Source of the DNA: JAVBKX01 sp031553835
GTDB taxonomy: Bacteria; Bacteroidota; Bacteroidia; Bacteroidales; Azobacteroidaceae
DNA: 64,000 nucleotides
Reading direction: 5' to 3'
Assembly (NCBI GenBank): GCA_031553835.1
Contig: JAVBKX010000004.1
Span: 62,001-126,000 of the forward strand
Position 1 is the first letter of the stretch. Every line of letters begins with the position of its first letter. Positions 35,656 to 44,287 of the stretch are shown here, piece by piece. Position numbers and translations under genes: made by a program. The notes below the pieces were generated by a model, which worked only from the letters and a program-made list of their open reading frames with translations, was not told the origin of the DNA and searched no databases.

Positions 35656-36687
35656 ATGACACTATCCATTATTATTGTCAATTACAATGTCAAGTATTAT
35701 CTTGAGCAATGCTTAGACTCTGTATTAAAGGCAACGGTAGGGATGGTTGTGGAAATTTTTGTTGTGGACAATCATTCTTCCGATGGATCTGTCGCTTATC
35801 TGAAACCGAAATTCCCATCCATACATTTCATTGAAAATAAAAACAATGCAGGGTTTTCAAAAGCCAATAACCAGGCGATTGCCAATGCGCAGGGAAAATA
35901 TATACTATTGTTGAATCCCGACACGGTATTAGGCGAACAAGTTCTCTTGAATACCTGTCGTTTTATGGACGAACACCCTGATGCCGGCGGATTAGGCGTA
36001 AAAATGATTGACGGCAGAGGCATTTTCCTGCCCGAATCGAAAAGGGGGTTCCCTTCCCCCCGCAATTCTTTTTTCAAGATGTTCGGATTGTCGAAATTTT
36101 TTCCTTACTCTCCGTTTTTCTCCCAATACCATCTCCGTTATCTGAACGAAAATGCAGTACATGATGTCGATGTTTTGGCCGGAGCATTTATGCTGTTGAG
36201 AAAAACGACATTGGACAAAACAGGTGGATTAGACGAGCGTTTCTTTATGTATGGAGAAGATATTGACTTGTCCTACCGGATCCGATTAGCCGGATACAAA
36301 AACTATTATGTACCAGAAAAAATTATTCATTACAAAGGAGAAAGTACAAAAAAAGATTTACGTTATGTGAAAATATTTTATAATGCGATGATTTTGTTTT
36401 ACAAAAAACATTATCCGCATTATGGCTTTTTATACAACGGACTAATCCACCTTGCCATTTATTTCCGGGCATTTCTATCGGCTATCGGAAAATTAATTCC
36501 CGGAAAAACGTCTAAAAGAACGAAAATAGCAGCTGTAAATCAGGCTATGTCATTTTCGACCGGGACTATGCGATATGAAGAAATTATATCGTACATGAAT
36601 CAGCATCCAAGGAGAGATGACTATTACCGGATTTTCCATCCGGATACGGGTATTACCCTGGCTACACACGAAATATTAACCACTTAA
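35656..36687 (+). CDS. Family-2 glycosyltransferase (rhamnosyltransferase-like)
   Basis: 343 residues. LSIIIVNYNVKYYLEQCLDSVL, IFVVDNHSSDGSVAYL, ILLLNPDTVL (the DxD-equivalent region) and FMYGEDIDLSYRIRLAGYK are the GT2 signatures of the rhamnosyl/galactofuranosyl transferase group. A hydrophobic stretch near 255-280 may anchor it to the membrane. It is probably involved in surface polysaccharide or lipid glycosylation. It starts five bases after the HAD gene. Confidence 0.92.
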   Translation: MTLSIIIVNYNVKYYLEQCLDSVLKATVGMVVEIFVVDNHSSDGSVAYLKPKFPSIHFIENKNNAGFSKANNQAIANAQGKYILLLNPDTVLGEQVLLNTCRFMDEHPDAGGLGVKMIDGRGIFLPESKRGFPSPRNSFFKMFGLSKFFPYSPFFSQYHLRYLNENAVHDVDVLAGAFMLLRKTTLDKTGGLDERFFMYGEDIDLSYRIRLAGYKNYYVPEKIIHYKGESTKKDLRYVKIFYNAMILFYKKHYPHYGFLYNGLIHLAIYFRAFLSAIGKLIPGKTSKRTKIAAVNQAMSFSTGTMRYEEIISYMNQHPRRDDYYRIFHPDTGITLATHEILTT

Positions 36688-36699
36688 AATTCAATCTGA

Positions 36700-37242
36700 A
36701 TGATGTTTTTAGAAAATGACACAATCCGTTTAAGAGCTTTAGAACCTGAAGATCTGGATGTTCTCTACCGTTGGGAAAATGATTCCAGGTTGTGGGCCTG
36801 TGGAAGCACATTAGCTCCGTATTCAAAATTTGCATTGAGAGAATACATTGCAGAATCGCGGCAAGACATTTTTCAAACGCGTCAACTCCGGTTAATGATC
36901 GTTCTGAAAAAAGAAAATAAAACTGTCGGTACGATAGACTTGTATGATTTTGACCCGATGAATCTCCGGGCAGGAGTGGGTATTTTGTTGGATGAACAAT
37001 ACAGGGGACAAGGTCTGGGAACTCAAGCGCTTTCGTTAATACAAGAATATGCATTTAAGTTTTTGACGCTTAAACAACTCTATGCCTACATCCCCAAAAC
37101 GAATATCAACAGCAGAAAGCTATTTGATAAGGGAGGATATGTACAAACGGGCATCTTGTATGCATGGACAAAGTTACAACATTCATTTGAAGATGTTTTT
37201 GTCATGCAACTGATCAATGAAAAAGTAACAATAAGCGGTTGA
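36700..37242 (+). CDS. GNAT acetyltransferase (RimJ/RimL-like)
   Basis: 180 residues. IRLRALEPEDLDVLYRWEND opens the RimJ/RimL group, GTIDLYDFDPMNLRAGVGILL holds the central strands, and EQYRGQGLGTQALSLI is the acetyl-CoA pyrophosphate loop (Q/R-x-x-G-x-G/A). It transfers an acetyl group to an amine; the acceptor is unknown. It ends eight bases before the convergent AlgH gene with no obvious terminator. Confidence 0.92.
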   Translation: MMFLENDTIRLRALEPEDLDVLYRWENDSRLWACGSTLAPYSKFALREYIAESRQDIFQTRQLRLMIVLKKENKTVGTIDLYDFDPMNLRAGVGILLDEQYRGQGLGTQALSLIQEYAFKFLTLKQLYAYIPKTNINSRKLFDKGGYVQTGILYAWTKLQHSFEDVFVMQLINEKVTISG

Positions 37243-37250
37243 CTGACTGC

Positions 37251-37841
37251 TTAGTTCATAAACGGCCGTTTAGGGAAGTTAGCCCAGGAGCGATATTTGT
37301 CTCCTAAAGCCTGTAACGATTTTTTCCAGTAAATTTCGCCTTCTTCCCTGAAGATTCCGGATTCATCTAATTTTCCGACTAACCAGGAGTTACGGTCAAT
37401 TTCCTGCTGCAACTGATCTTGTTCCCACCCCGAATAACCCAAAAAGAATTTGATAGTACCTTTGGCCGAATTTCCTTTTTGCAAATAAGATTTGACCGCA
37501 TCAAAATCTCCGTCGAAATACAATCCGTCCTGAATGGGCAAGGCCCCCGGAATGACATCTCCTAATTTATGAATAAAATACAATTTGTTGGCGCTTACAG
37601 GACCACCTTTAAACAAGGGAACAGGATCTGCATTTTTTAATTCCGGGAAAAAATCATTTAGTTTTTCCTTTACCGGTTTATTTAGCACAAGACCCATTGT
37701 ACCATGCGCTTCGTCATGTTCAACCAACAACACAACGCTTCGTTCAAAATACTGATCACTGAGAAACGGTTCAGAAATCAAGATATTCCCTTTTTGAGGA
37801 AGCACATTGTTATGTTTTATCTGAAACATGTTGTAAGACAT
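37251..37841 (-). CDS. YqgE/AlgH-family protein (DUF179)
   Basis: 196 residues. GNILISEPFLSDQYFERSVVLLVEHDEAHGTMGLVLNKP-type opening, FKGGPVSANKLYFIH and FFLGYSGWEQDQLQQEI are the DUF179 signatures. The molecular function is unsettled; it is a single-domain cytoplasmic protein. The gene stands alone on the minus strand. Confidence 0.94.
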   Translation of the reverse strand: MSYNMFQIKHNNVLPQKGNILISEPFLSDQYFERSVVLLVEHDEAHGTMGLVLNKPVKEKLNDFFPELKNADPVPLFKGGPVSANKLYFIHKLGDVIPGALPIQDGLYFDGDFDAVKSYLQKGNSAKGTIKFFLGYSGWEQDQLQQEIDRNSWLVGKLDESGIFREEGEIYWKKSLQALGDKYRSWANFPKRPFMN

Positions 37842-37936
37842 ATAATTACTCCTTTATTGCTTTAATAAATCGTTGCAATATAGGGCGATTTATTGAAAAA
37901 AACAAATTTGACCGGTTTTTTTTCAAAGAAATTTAT

Positions 37937-39241
37937 TTACCTGTTGGCTTGAAATTGTGCCAAACGTTCATCTAATAATTGATATTGGTTTTCCTTAATA
38001 AATGAAGTACACGCCCGCAATCCTTCCTGGTTACTTCCTGTAGTAGCAAGAGATATTGCCGTAATTCCGTATGAAACCAAAGCTTCCATTAGTTCGCCTC
38101 CGGTCATTCCGGGATAACGTATTGTAAAATAAAAACCGTCGGCGATGGGTTCGTCTAAATCTTTATCATAAACAATTTCAAAGCCATGTTTCTGAAAAAT
38201 CGCTTTCATCCGGTTAGCCCGCCGCCCGTATTCTTTCACATCATCGAGAAAATTAAAACTGCCATCGGATGCAGCTTTGAACATAGCAGCCAAAGCGTAT
38301 TGGGCAGAATGGCTCGTCCCCGACGAAATAGCATACAATGCCCTGTGAATAAACACACTTCCAAATGTTCCTCCTCCATAACGTTCCGTCAATCCCGGAT
38401 AAGAGCGATGGTAAAGTCGATTCGACATTGCCACTATACCAATACGTTGACCGGCATAACTAAACGCTTTCGAACCGGAGACAAGCAATAAATAATTGTC
38501 GGTATATTTACCTACACTGGGTTGAAAAGGCGCAACAAAGGGCTTGCTAAAATCATGGCGAAAGTCCATGGCAAAATAAGCCAAATCTTCCAATACTATG
38601 GCATCATATTGAGTGGCTAATTCTCCGATTATTTTCAACTCTTCTTCATTCAGACAAAACCAGGCCGGATTATTCGGATTAGAATAAATGATTGCCGCAA
38701 TATTATTTTTACCCAAAAAATAAAGTAGCTTTTCCCGCAGTTTTTCGCCTCTGAAATTATATACATCAAAAGCTTCACATTTGTAACCCAATACTGTTAT
38801 TTGTTGTTTTTGAACAGGAAAACCGGGATCGATAAACAAAATGGTATCTTTCGTTTTATCACATTGCCCGGCCACCAAAAATGAAGTAAAAGTTCCCTGC
38901 ATCGAACCTACTACAGGTACACAACATTCGGGAGAAATGTCTAAATCAATAAAGGCTTTGATAAAACGGGAGGCTTCTGTTTTCAGTTCCGGAAGGCCAT
39001 CAATAATCGGATAAATGGAAGCCACTCCATTTTCGAGGGCTTCTATTTCAGCTTTCACTCCGACTTCTGCGGGAGGCAGCCCCGGCACTCCCATTTCCAT
39101 TCTGATAAATTCGATTCCTGTTTGCTTTTCTATAATATTGGCTATTGCAACTACCTCGCGGATAGTCGCTTTCTGGAAATTCCTGATATTTAAATGATGA
39201 ATCGCCTCGTTAACGATATTTTTTTCAATGGGAGTTGCCAT
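37937..39241 (-). CDS. Class I/II PLP-dependent aminotransferase
   Basis: 434 residues from the ATG at 39241 (MATPIEKNIVNEA). It has fold-type I features: FIRMEMGVPGLPP, AIIYSNPNNPAWFCL, an Asp in AIVLEDLAYFAMDF, and the Schiff-base Lys in VSGSKAFSYAGQRIG. The amino donor and acceptor are not identifiable. An in-frame extension to 39379 would overlap the promoter element at 39273-39280 and the sensor-kinase 3' end, so it is rejected. Confidence 0.9.
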   Translation of the reverse strand: MATPIEKNIVNEAIHHLNIRNFQKATIREVVAIANIIEKQTGIEFIRMEMGVPGLPPAEVGVKAEIEALENGVASIYPIIDGLPELKTEASRFIKAFIDLDISPECCVPVVGSMQGTFTSFLVAGQCDKTKDTILFIDPGFPVQKQQITVLGYKCEAFDVYNFRGEKLREKLLYFLGKNNIAAIIYSNPNNPAWFCLNEEELKIIGELATQYDAIVLEDLAYFAMDFRHDFSKPFVAPFQPSVGKYTDNYLLLVSGSKAFSYAGQRIGIVAMSNRLYHRSYPGLTERYGGGTFGSVFIHRALYAISSGTSHSAQYALAAMFKAASDGSFNFLDDVKEYGRRANRMKAIFQKHGFEIVYDKDLDEPIADGFYFTIRYPGMTGGELMEALVSYGITAISLATTGSNQEGLRACTSFIKENQYQLLDERLAQFQANR

Positions 39242-39272
39242 AAAAACTGTCTTTGTGATTTGATTAAGCTTG

Positions 39273-39280
39273 CAAATGTA
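39273..39280 (-). promoter_or_regulatory. -7 element (TACATTTG) for the aminotransferase
   Basis: Minus-strand TAnnTTTG match 32 bases before the ATG at 39241. Confidence 0.5.
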
Positions 39281-39321
39281 CATGATTCCTGGAATTATCC
39301 AACAGTAGTTGACAAAATAAA

Positions 39322-42075
39322 TCAGCGAATGCGCTTCAAGTATTCTGTTGGATTTTCGTGAAAAAATTCCCGGAAGCATTTGGTGAAATAGGAAGGTGAA
39401 GTAAATCCGACATCGTATGTGACTTCCGAAATGGTCAGTTCGGTAGTGGATAACAAGTGGCGAGCTTTGTTCAGACGGATAATACGCAATAATTCATTCG
39501 GAGAATAATTCGTTAATGATTTGACTTTGCGATATAATTGAGTGCGGGAAAGTCCCATATTTTGACCCAAATCTTCGACATTGAAATTAGAATCCGCAAG
39601 ATTTTCATCGATAAATTCCCTTAACTTATTCAAAAATGTTTTATCGACTTCGTTGAATGCGTCTTTCGATTCTTCAGCAAATAATTTTTTCTGAAAATGA
39701 TCTTTCAACCGTTTCCTGTTTTCAATTAAATTCCGGATACGAATTTCCAATACATCCGAATTAAAGGGCTTGGCAATATAATCATCGGCCCCGCTTTGAT
39801 ATCCGACAATTCGCTGTTCGTCTAACGAACAGGCGGTAAGAAGAATCACCGGAATGTGACTGGTCGATAATTCCTCTTTCAACCTCAGGCACAGTTCTAC
39901 ACCATCCAATTTGGGCATCATCACATCGCTGACGATGATATCCGGAATGTTTTTGATGGCTTTTTTCAATCCCTCTTCTCCATCATTAGCCTCCAAAACA
40001 GTATATTGACCACTTAAAACCGACCGGATGTAAGAACGAATGTCGGGATTATCGTCGATGACCAGTATCATTTTTTTATTTTCCTGCCGGCTTTCGTCAA
40101 AAATTTCAGGTTGATCAAAATGCAGTATATTCTCCTCTGCTGCAACATCGGTCTGTATTACCGGACTTACAATGTTTTCTTCCGAAAACAGGTCTTGTGC
40201 AAATGGAATAGTAACAGAAAATGTTGTCCATCCATCCTGCCCGCTATCCACCCGGATCTGTCCATTGTGTAATTCAACCAATGCTTTTACTAAGGCCAGG
40301 CCAATTCCCGAACCGGCCATGTGCGAATCGACCTGATAAAAACGATCAAAAATATGTTTGATATCTTTATCTGATATTCCTTTGCCTGAATTAGACACAC
40401 GAATTTCAGCAAAGTCCATGTTATCTTGTCTGATTTTATTCAAACTTACTGCGATTTTCCCTTTATCGGAGGTAAATTTCAAGGCGTTGGAAAGTAAATT
40501 AAAGTAGATACGTTCCATTTTTTCCATATCTACAGTCATCCAAAAATCTAATTCCTGCTGTACTAAAAATTCAAAGTCCAATTGCTTCTTTTTCGCCGTT
40601 TCCAAAAACGACTCATTCCATTCTATGAACTGTTGCCGGAGATCATACCGCCCTAAATCCAGGGTTAGTTTACCATTTTCGTATTTTCTGAAATCAATAA
40701 TCTGATCGATAAGTTTAAGAAGTACGCCTATATTTTTCTTTGCAAGTGAAAGTAAGCGGCGTTGTTCGACATTAATTGATTTGTCGGACAACAACGAACT
40801 GACGGGGCCGGAGATCAAAGTCAATGGCGTGCGGAATTCATGCGAAATATTTGTAAAAAACACCAATTTGGCATGAGTCGCTTCTTCCAATTGTTTCGAC
40901 AGCAGGATCAATTGATCGCGTTGCTGCTCCAATAGATTTTTTTGTTCATTGATTTCATTATTCCGGTTTTCTAATTCTTTATAGAGTTTATTTTTGGAGC
41001 TGTAGGCAAAAATCAGAAAAGACAAAAAGACAATGAAAAAGATGACGACAAACACAGCCCCCCAAAAAAGATACCGTTGTGTAGTATATTGAGACAAGTA
41101 TGTATTTACACGATCATTCAGAAAATTAATTTTATTTTCCTGTTCTACTATTTCGTCCGATTGCAACTTCAGGATTTGTGCATTCGTTTTATCGACAACG
41201 GCTGTGTACAACAGGTTGTTCTTTTGAAATGGAACGCCCTGCAAAATATTCAATGCCAGCTGAATAATTTTATCACCGCCGGTCGGATAAATAAATGTTG
41301 CTTCGAGTTTATTCTCCAATACCTGCTCAATTCCGCCATCTTGACCGGGCAATGCATCAATGCCAAGGAAATAAATATGATCTGCTTTTTGTTGCCGTAT
41401 AGCCGCATTGTACGCCCCCATAGCCATCCGGTCATTTTGCGCAAAAACGAGATCGATCTCCTGACAATTGGCAAATGCTTCTTCCATACGGCTTTCCGCA
41501 ATCTCTTTCAACCAAGCGCCGTCGGTATCATACACAATCTTAATCTCCGGATAATTCCTGACAATACTGAGAAAACCCTGATGTCGTTCTAAGGCAGGAG
41601 TAGAGCCTTCCAGCCCCCGGATTTCAACCACATTGCCTTTTCCTTCCAACAGTTTAGCGACATAAATTCCAACTTCTTTTCCGATTTGATAATTATCAGC
41701 GCCAATAAAAGCGGTGTATTTGTCTGACAGGATTTTGCGATCGACCAGTACTACCGGAATGCCTGCGGCATAAGCCTCTTCTATAATGGGAGTAACGGGA
41801 GCCGCCTTATTCGGAGAAACGATAAGCAAGTCAACTTTTCGATCAATGAACTCTCGTATATCCTTGATTTGCTTTTCAGTATCATCAACCACACTTTTAA
41901 TGTCCAGCGCCACATTTTGATGTAATACTGCTTCGTGTTGCATTTCGGTATTCATTTTCCGGCGCCATTCATCGTCACTACACTGGGAAATACCAATGAC
42001 ATAAGGGTTTGTTTTTTGTTTACAGGAAATCAACAAACAACTCGCCAACAACAACACAATCAGGTTGATTTTCAT
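39322..42075 (-). CDS. Hybrid two-component regulator with sugar-binding sensor domain
   Basis: 917 residues. A lipobox-like N-terminus (LLISC) leads into a type-1 periplasmic sugar-binding domain (about 25-305; YVIGISQCSDDEWRR, VDLLIVSPNKAAP, GIPVVLVDRK). One membrane helix follows at about 338-360, then HisKA with His412 (SHEFRTPL), HATPase (about 515-630; GSGIGLALVKALVELH), a receiver with Asp717 (IIVSDVMMPKLDG) and an AraC-type HTH (about 815-915). This is the layout of BT1754, the fructose-sensing regulator of B. thetaiotaomicron. Its neighbours (permease, fructokinase, GH32) support fructose or fructan sensing here. Confidence 0.95.
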   Translation of the reverse strand: MKINLIVLLLASCLLISCKQKTNPYVIGISQCSDDEWRRKMNTEMQHEAVLHQNVALDIKSVVDDTEKQIKDIREFIDRKVDLLIVSPNKAAPVTPIIEEAYAAGIPVVLVDRKILSDKYTAFIGADNYQIGKEVGIYVAKLLEGKGNVVEIRGLEGSTPALERHQGFLSIVRNYPEIKIVYDTDGAWLKEIAESRMEEAFANCQEIDLVFAQNDRMAMGAYNAAIRQQKADHIYFLGIDALPGQDGGIEQVLENKLEATFIYPTGGDKIIQLALNILQGVPFQKNNLLYTAVVDKTNAQILKLQSDEIVEQENKINFLNDRVNTYLSQYTTQRYLFWGAVFVVIFFIVFLSFLIFAYSSKNKLYKELENRNNEINEQKNLLEQQRDQLILLSKQLEEATHAKLVFFTNISHEFRTPLTLISGPVSSLLSDKSINVEQRRLLSLAKKNIGVLLKLIDQIIDFRKYENGKLTLDLGRYDLRQQFIEWNESFLETAKKKQLDFEFLVQQELDFWMTVDMEKMERIYFNLLSNALKFTSDKGKIAVSLNKIRQDNMDFAEIRVSNSGKGISDKDIKHIFDRFYQVDSHMAGSGIGLALVKALVELHNGQIRVDSGQDGWTTFSVTIPFAQDLFSEENIVSPVIQTDVAAEENILHFDQPEIFDESRQENKKMILVIDDNPDIRSYIRSVLSGQYTVLEANDGEEGLKKAIKNIPDIIVSDVMMPKLDGVELCLRLKEELSTSHIPVILLTACSLDEQRIVGYQSGADDYIAKPFNSDVLEIRIRNLIENRKRLKDHFQKKLFAEESKDAFNEVDKTFLNKLREFIDENLADSNFNVEDLGQNMGLSRTQLYRKVKSLTNYSPNELLRIIRLNKARHLLSTTELTISEVTYDVGFTSPSYFTKCFREFFHENPTEYLKRIR

Positions 42076-42118
42076 GTTTTACAGGCTATTAACCGTCCAC
42101 AAATCGAATTAGCATAAA

Positions 42119-42126
42119 CAAAGATA
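42119..42126 (-). promoter_or_regulatory. -7 element (TATCTTTG) for the hybrid regulator
   Basis: Minus-strand TAnnTTTG match 44 bases before the ATG at 42075. Confidence 0.45.
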
Positions 42127-42158
42127 CGATTTTCAATCCAAATAATTTTGTTTAATTC

Positions 42159-43319
42159 TCACTTTGCACTCTTCACGTGGGGCGCCAAAAAGAACAAATA
42201 AACAACCAATATGGCCAATACAATTATTGCTCCGCCTTGATTATGAAGCAAATCCGACCCTACTCCCATCAACCATGGAAAAATGGCTCCTCCGGCGACT
42301 CCCATAATCATAAGTCCGGAAATTTCATTGTCGCGTTCGGGCATAAATTGTAATGCCCTCGAAAATATCATGGAAAAAATATTTGAATTTCCAAATCCCA
42401 CCAAGGCAATGGAGACATAAAGCAATGTGAGATCGGAAAATAAAAAGAGTCCAATCACCGACAAAGCCACACATCCGGTGCTGATAAGGAAAAATTTATA
42501 AATGGAAAAACGCGCCAGGACAAAAGTCCCGATCAAACAACCGGCCAACCTGAAAAAGAAATACACACTGGTAGCAAATCCGGCATCTTCCAATACCATT
42601 CCGGGAATACGCTCCATCAAAATTTTCGGAGCGGTGGCATTGATTCCCACATCAATACCTACGTGCACGAGAATCCCGACAAAGCACAATAATATGTACC
42701 GGTTGCCCAACAAACGCAGACATTGCACAAAAGACGTTTTTTTTGTATTATATGCAGATTCCTTTATGTTGGTGATTCCTAACAAAACAAAAGACAATAG
42801 TGTGGCTACACCATAAATCGGAAATAATAACCGCCAGTTATCGAACTTCGAAGCCGCCCATCCGGCTATAATGGGAGCTGCGAAAGACGCGATGGCTTTT
42901 ACAAATTGCCCGAATGTCAGACTGCTCGCCAGCTTATCACCCGTCACAACAGTAGCTATCAATGGATTGAGAGACACTTGCATGATAGTATTACCGATTC
43001 CGAGTAAAGCGAAAGAAACCAGCATGATGTTAAAATTATAACCGAATAGTGGGACAAACAACGCTGCTGCCGTTACGATTAAACTTAGTAATACGGTTTT
43101 TCTTCGTCCGATTTTGTTCATCAACAAACCAGTGGGCACAGAGAAGACAAGAAACCAAAAAAATACCATAGAGGGTAACAGGTTGGCCATTTTATCAGAC
43201 AAACCAAAATCCTGTTTTACATAATTGGAGGCAATTCCCACTAAATCGACAGCACCCATGACAAAAAATGCCAACATGATGGGAAGCAACTGAAATAAAA
43301 GTTTGTGTTTGTTACTCAT
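42159..43319 (-). CDS. Sugar MFS permease (FucP-like, probable fructose importer)
   Basis: 386 residues and about 12 membrane helices. FFVMGAVDLVGIASNYVKQDFG opens the sugar:proton symporter group, with PTGLLMNKIGRRKTVLLS (the MFS A-loop) and NTIMQVSLNPLIA. The ATG at 43319 overlaps the fructokinase stop as ATGA, so translation is coupled and the longer frame to 43394 is rejected. By position it matches the inner-membrane fructose importer of the B. thetaiotaomicron fructan locus (BT1758). Substrate inferred from context. Confidence 0.9.
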   Translation of the reverse strand: MSNKHKLLFQLLPIMLAFFVMGAVDLVGIASNYVKQDFGLSDKMANLLPSMVFFWFLVFSVPTGLLMNKIGRRKTVLLSLIVTAAALFVPLFGYNFNIMLVSFALLGIGNTIMQVSLNPLIATVVTGDKLASSLTFGQFVKAIASFAAPIIAGWAASKFDNWRLLFPIYGVATLLSFVLLGITNIKESAYNTKKTSFVQCLRLLGNRYILLCFVGILVHVGIDVGINATAPKILMERIPGMVLEDAGFATSVYFFFRLAGCLIGTFVLARFSIYKFFLISTGCVALSVIGLFLFSDLTLLYVSIALVGFGNSNIFSMIFSRALQFMPERDNEISGLMIMGVAGGAIFPWLMGVGSDLLHNQGGAIIVLAILVVYLFFLAPHVKSAK

Positions 43320-44212
43320 AATATTAATTTTTGTTTTTGTAATGATTCGACCAACGTTTCCGGTAATTGCGGCATTGCACCGTGTTGAGTGCAAACATAA
43401 GCGGAAACTTCCACTGCCAATTGATGAGCCCTCCGGATGGATTCTCCATGTAACAGAGCGGCAACAAATGCTCCGGTAAAAGCATCTCCGGCGCCTACGG
43501 TATCTGCGACTTGCACTTGTGGCGTATCGATATACGATGTATCACCGGGCGTAAACACATAACTGCCAACAGCGCCTTTCGTTTCCACTACAATATCTAA
43601 CCGATAGGTATCCAATAATCGCATGCACACCTCTTGTTCTGATAGTCCGTCATACCCCAGCAGACCGGCAACCGCTTTTACTTCATCATCATTGATTTTG
43701 AGCACATTGCATTTCAATAAAGAGTCATGAATGATTTCTTCCGAATAAAAATGCTGCCGCAAATTAATATCGAAAATTTTGTATGCGCCGGAAGGAATTA
43801 ATTCCAAAAAGTGCAGAATCGTATTTTTAGATACCGTATTTCGTTGAGCTAACGAACCAAAACACACGGCACTACATTGGCGCGCCAATTGTACTGTCTG
43901 TTCGGTGAAAGGGATATTATCCCAGGCGACATTTTCACAAATTTCGTATTGAGGCACTCCGGCGGCATCCAAAGTTACCTGAACCGTTCCGGTAGGATAA
44001 TTCACCACTTCAAGCAAGCAATCCAATTTTTTTTCTGCCAGATTATCCAGGATCTCTTTTCCTGACAAATCGTTGCCAATAGCGCTTACCGCATATCCTT
44101 TAAATCCGAATTGTGATGCATGATAGGCAAAATTGGCCGGTGCACCTCCTAATATTTTTCTTTCGGGAAATACATCCCACAAGATTTCTCCAATTCCTAT
44201 TATTGTTTTCAT
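43316..44212 (-). CDS. PfkB-family sugar kinase, probable fructokinase
   Basis: 298 residues from the ATG at 44212. The opening IIGIGEILWDVFPERKILGGAPANFAYH holds the substrate Asp and Gly pair, and VADTVGAGDAFTGAFVAALL carries the catalytic Asp of the GAGD motif. It phosphorylates a sugar with ATP; fructose is inferred from the GH32, permease and sensor genes around it. The frame could extend to 44242, but the -7 element at 44240-44247 overlaps that extension. Confidence 0.92.
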   Translation of the reverse strand: MKTIIGIGEILWDVFPERKILGGAPANFAYHASQFGFKGYAVSAIGNDLSGKEILDNLAEKKLDCLLEVVNYPTGTVQVTLDAAGVPQYEICENVAWDNIPFTEQTVQLARQCSAVCFGSLAQRNTVSKNTILHFLELIPSGAYKIFDINLRQHFYSEEIIHDSLLKCNVLKINDDEVKAVAGLLGYDGLSEQEVCMRLLDTYRLDIVVETKGAVGSYVFTPGDTSYIDTPQVQVADTVGAGDAFTGAFVAALLHGESIRRAHQLAVEVSAYVCTQHGAMPQLPETLVESLQKQKLIL

Positions 44213-44239
44213 TGTATTATGTACAAGTTGATTTTTCAG

Positions 44240-44247
44240 CAAATATA
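44240..44247 (-). promoter_or_regulatory. -7 element (TATATTTG) for the fructokinase-permease pair
   Basis: Minus-strand TAnnTTTG match 28 bases before the ATG at 44212. It decides the kinase start. Confidence 0.5.
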
Positions 44248-44287
44248 AAACCGATATACGTTAAAATTTGTCAAACAGCACACCAGT

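Noticed and set aside
39242..39379. N-terminal extension of the aminotransferase
   Set aside because: It crosses the TACATTTG element and the 3' end of the sensor-kinase gene, and adds an aromatic-rich stretch unlike the family.
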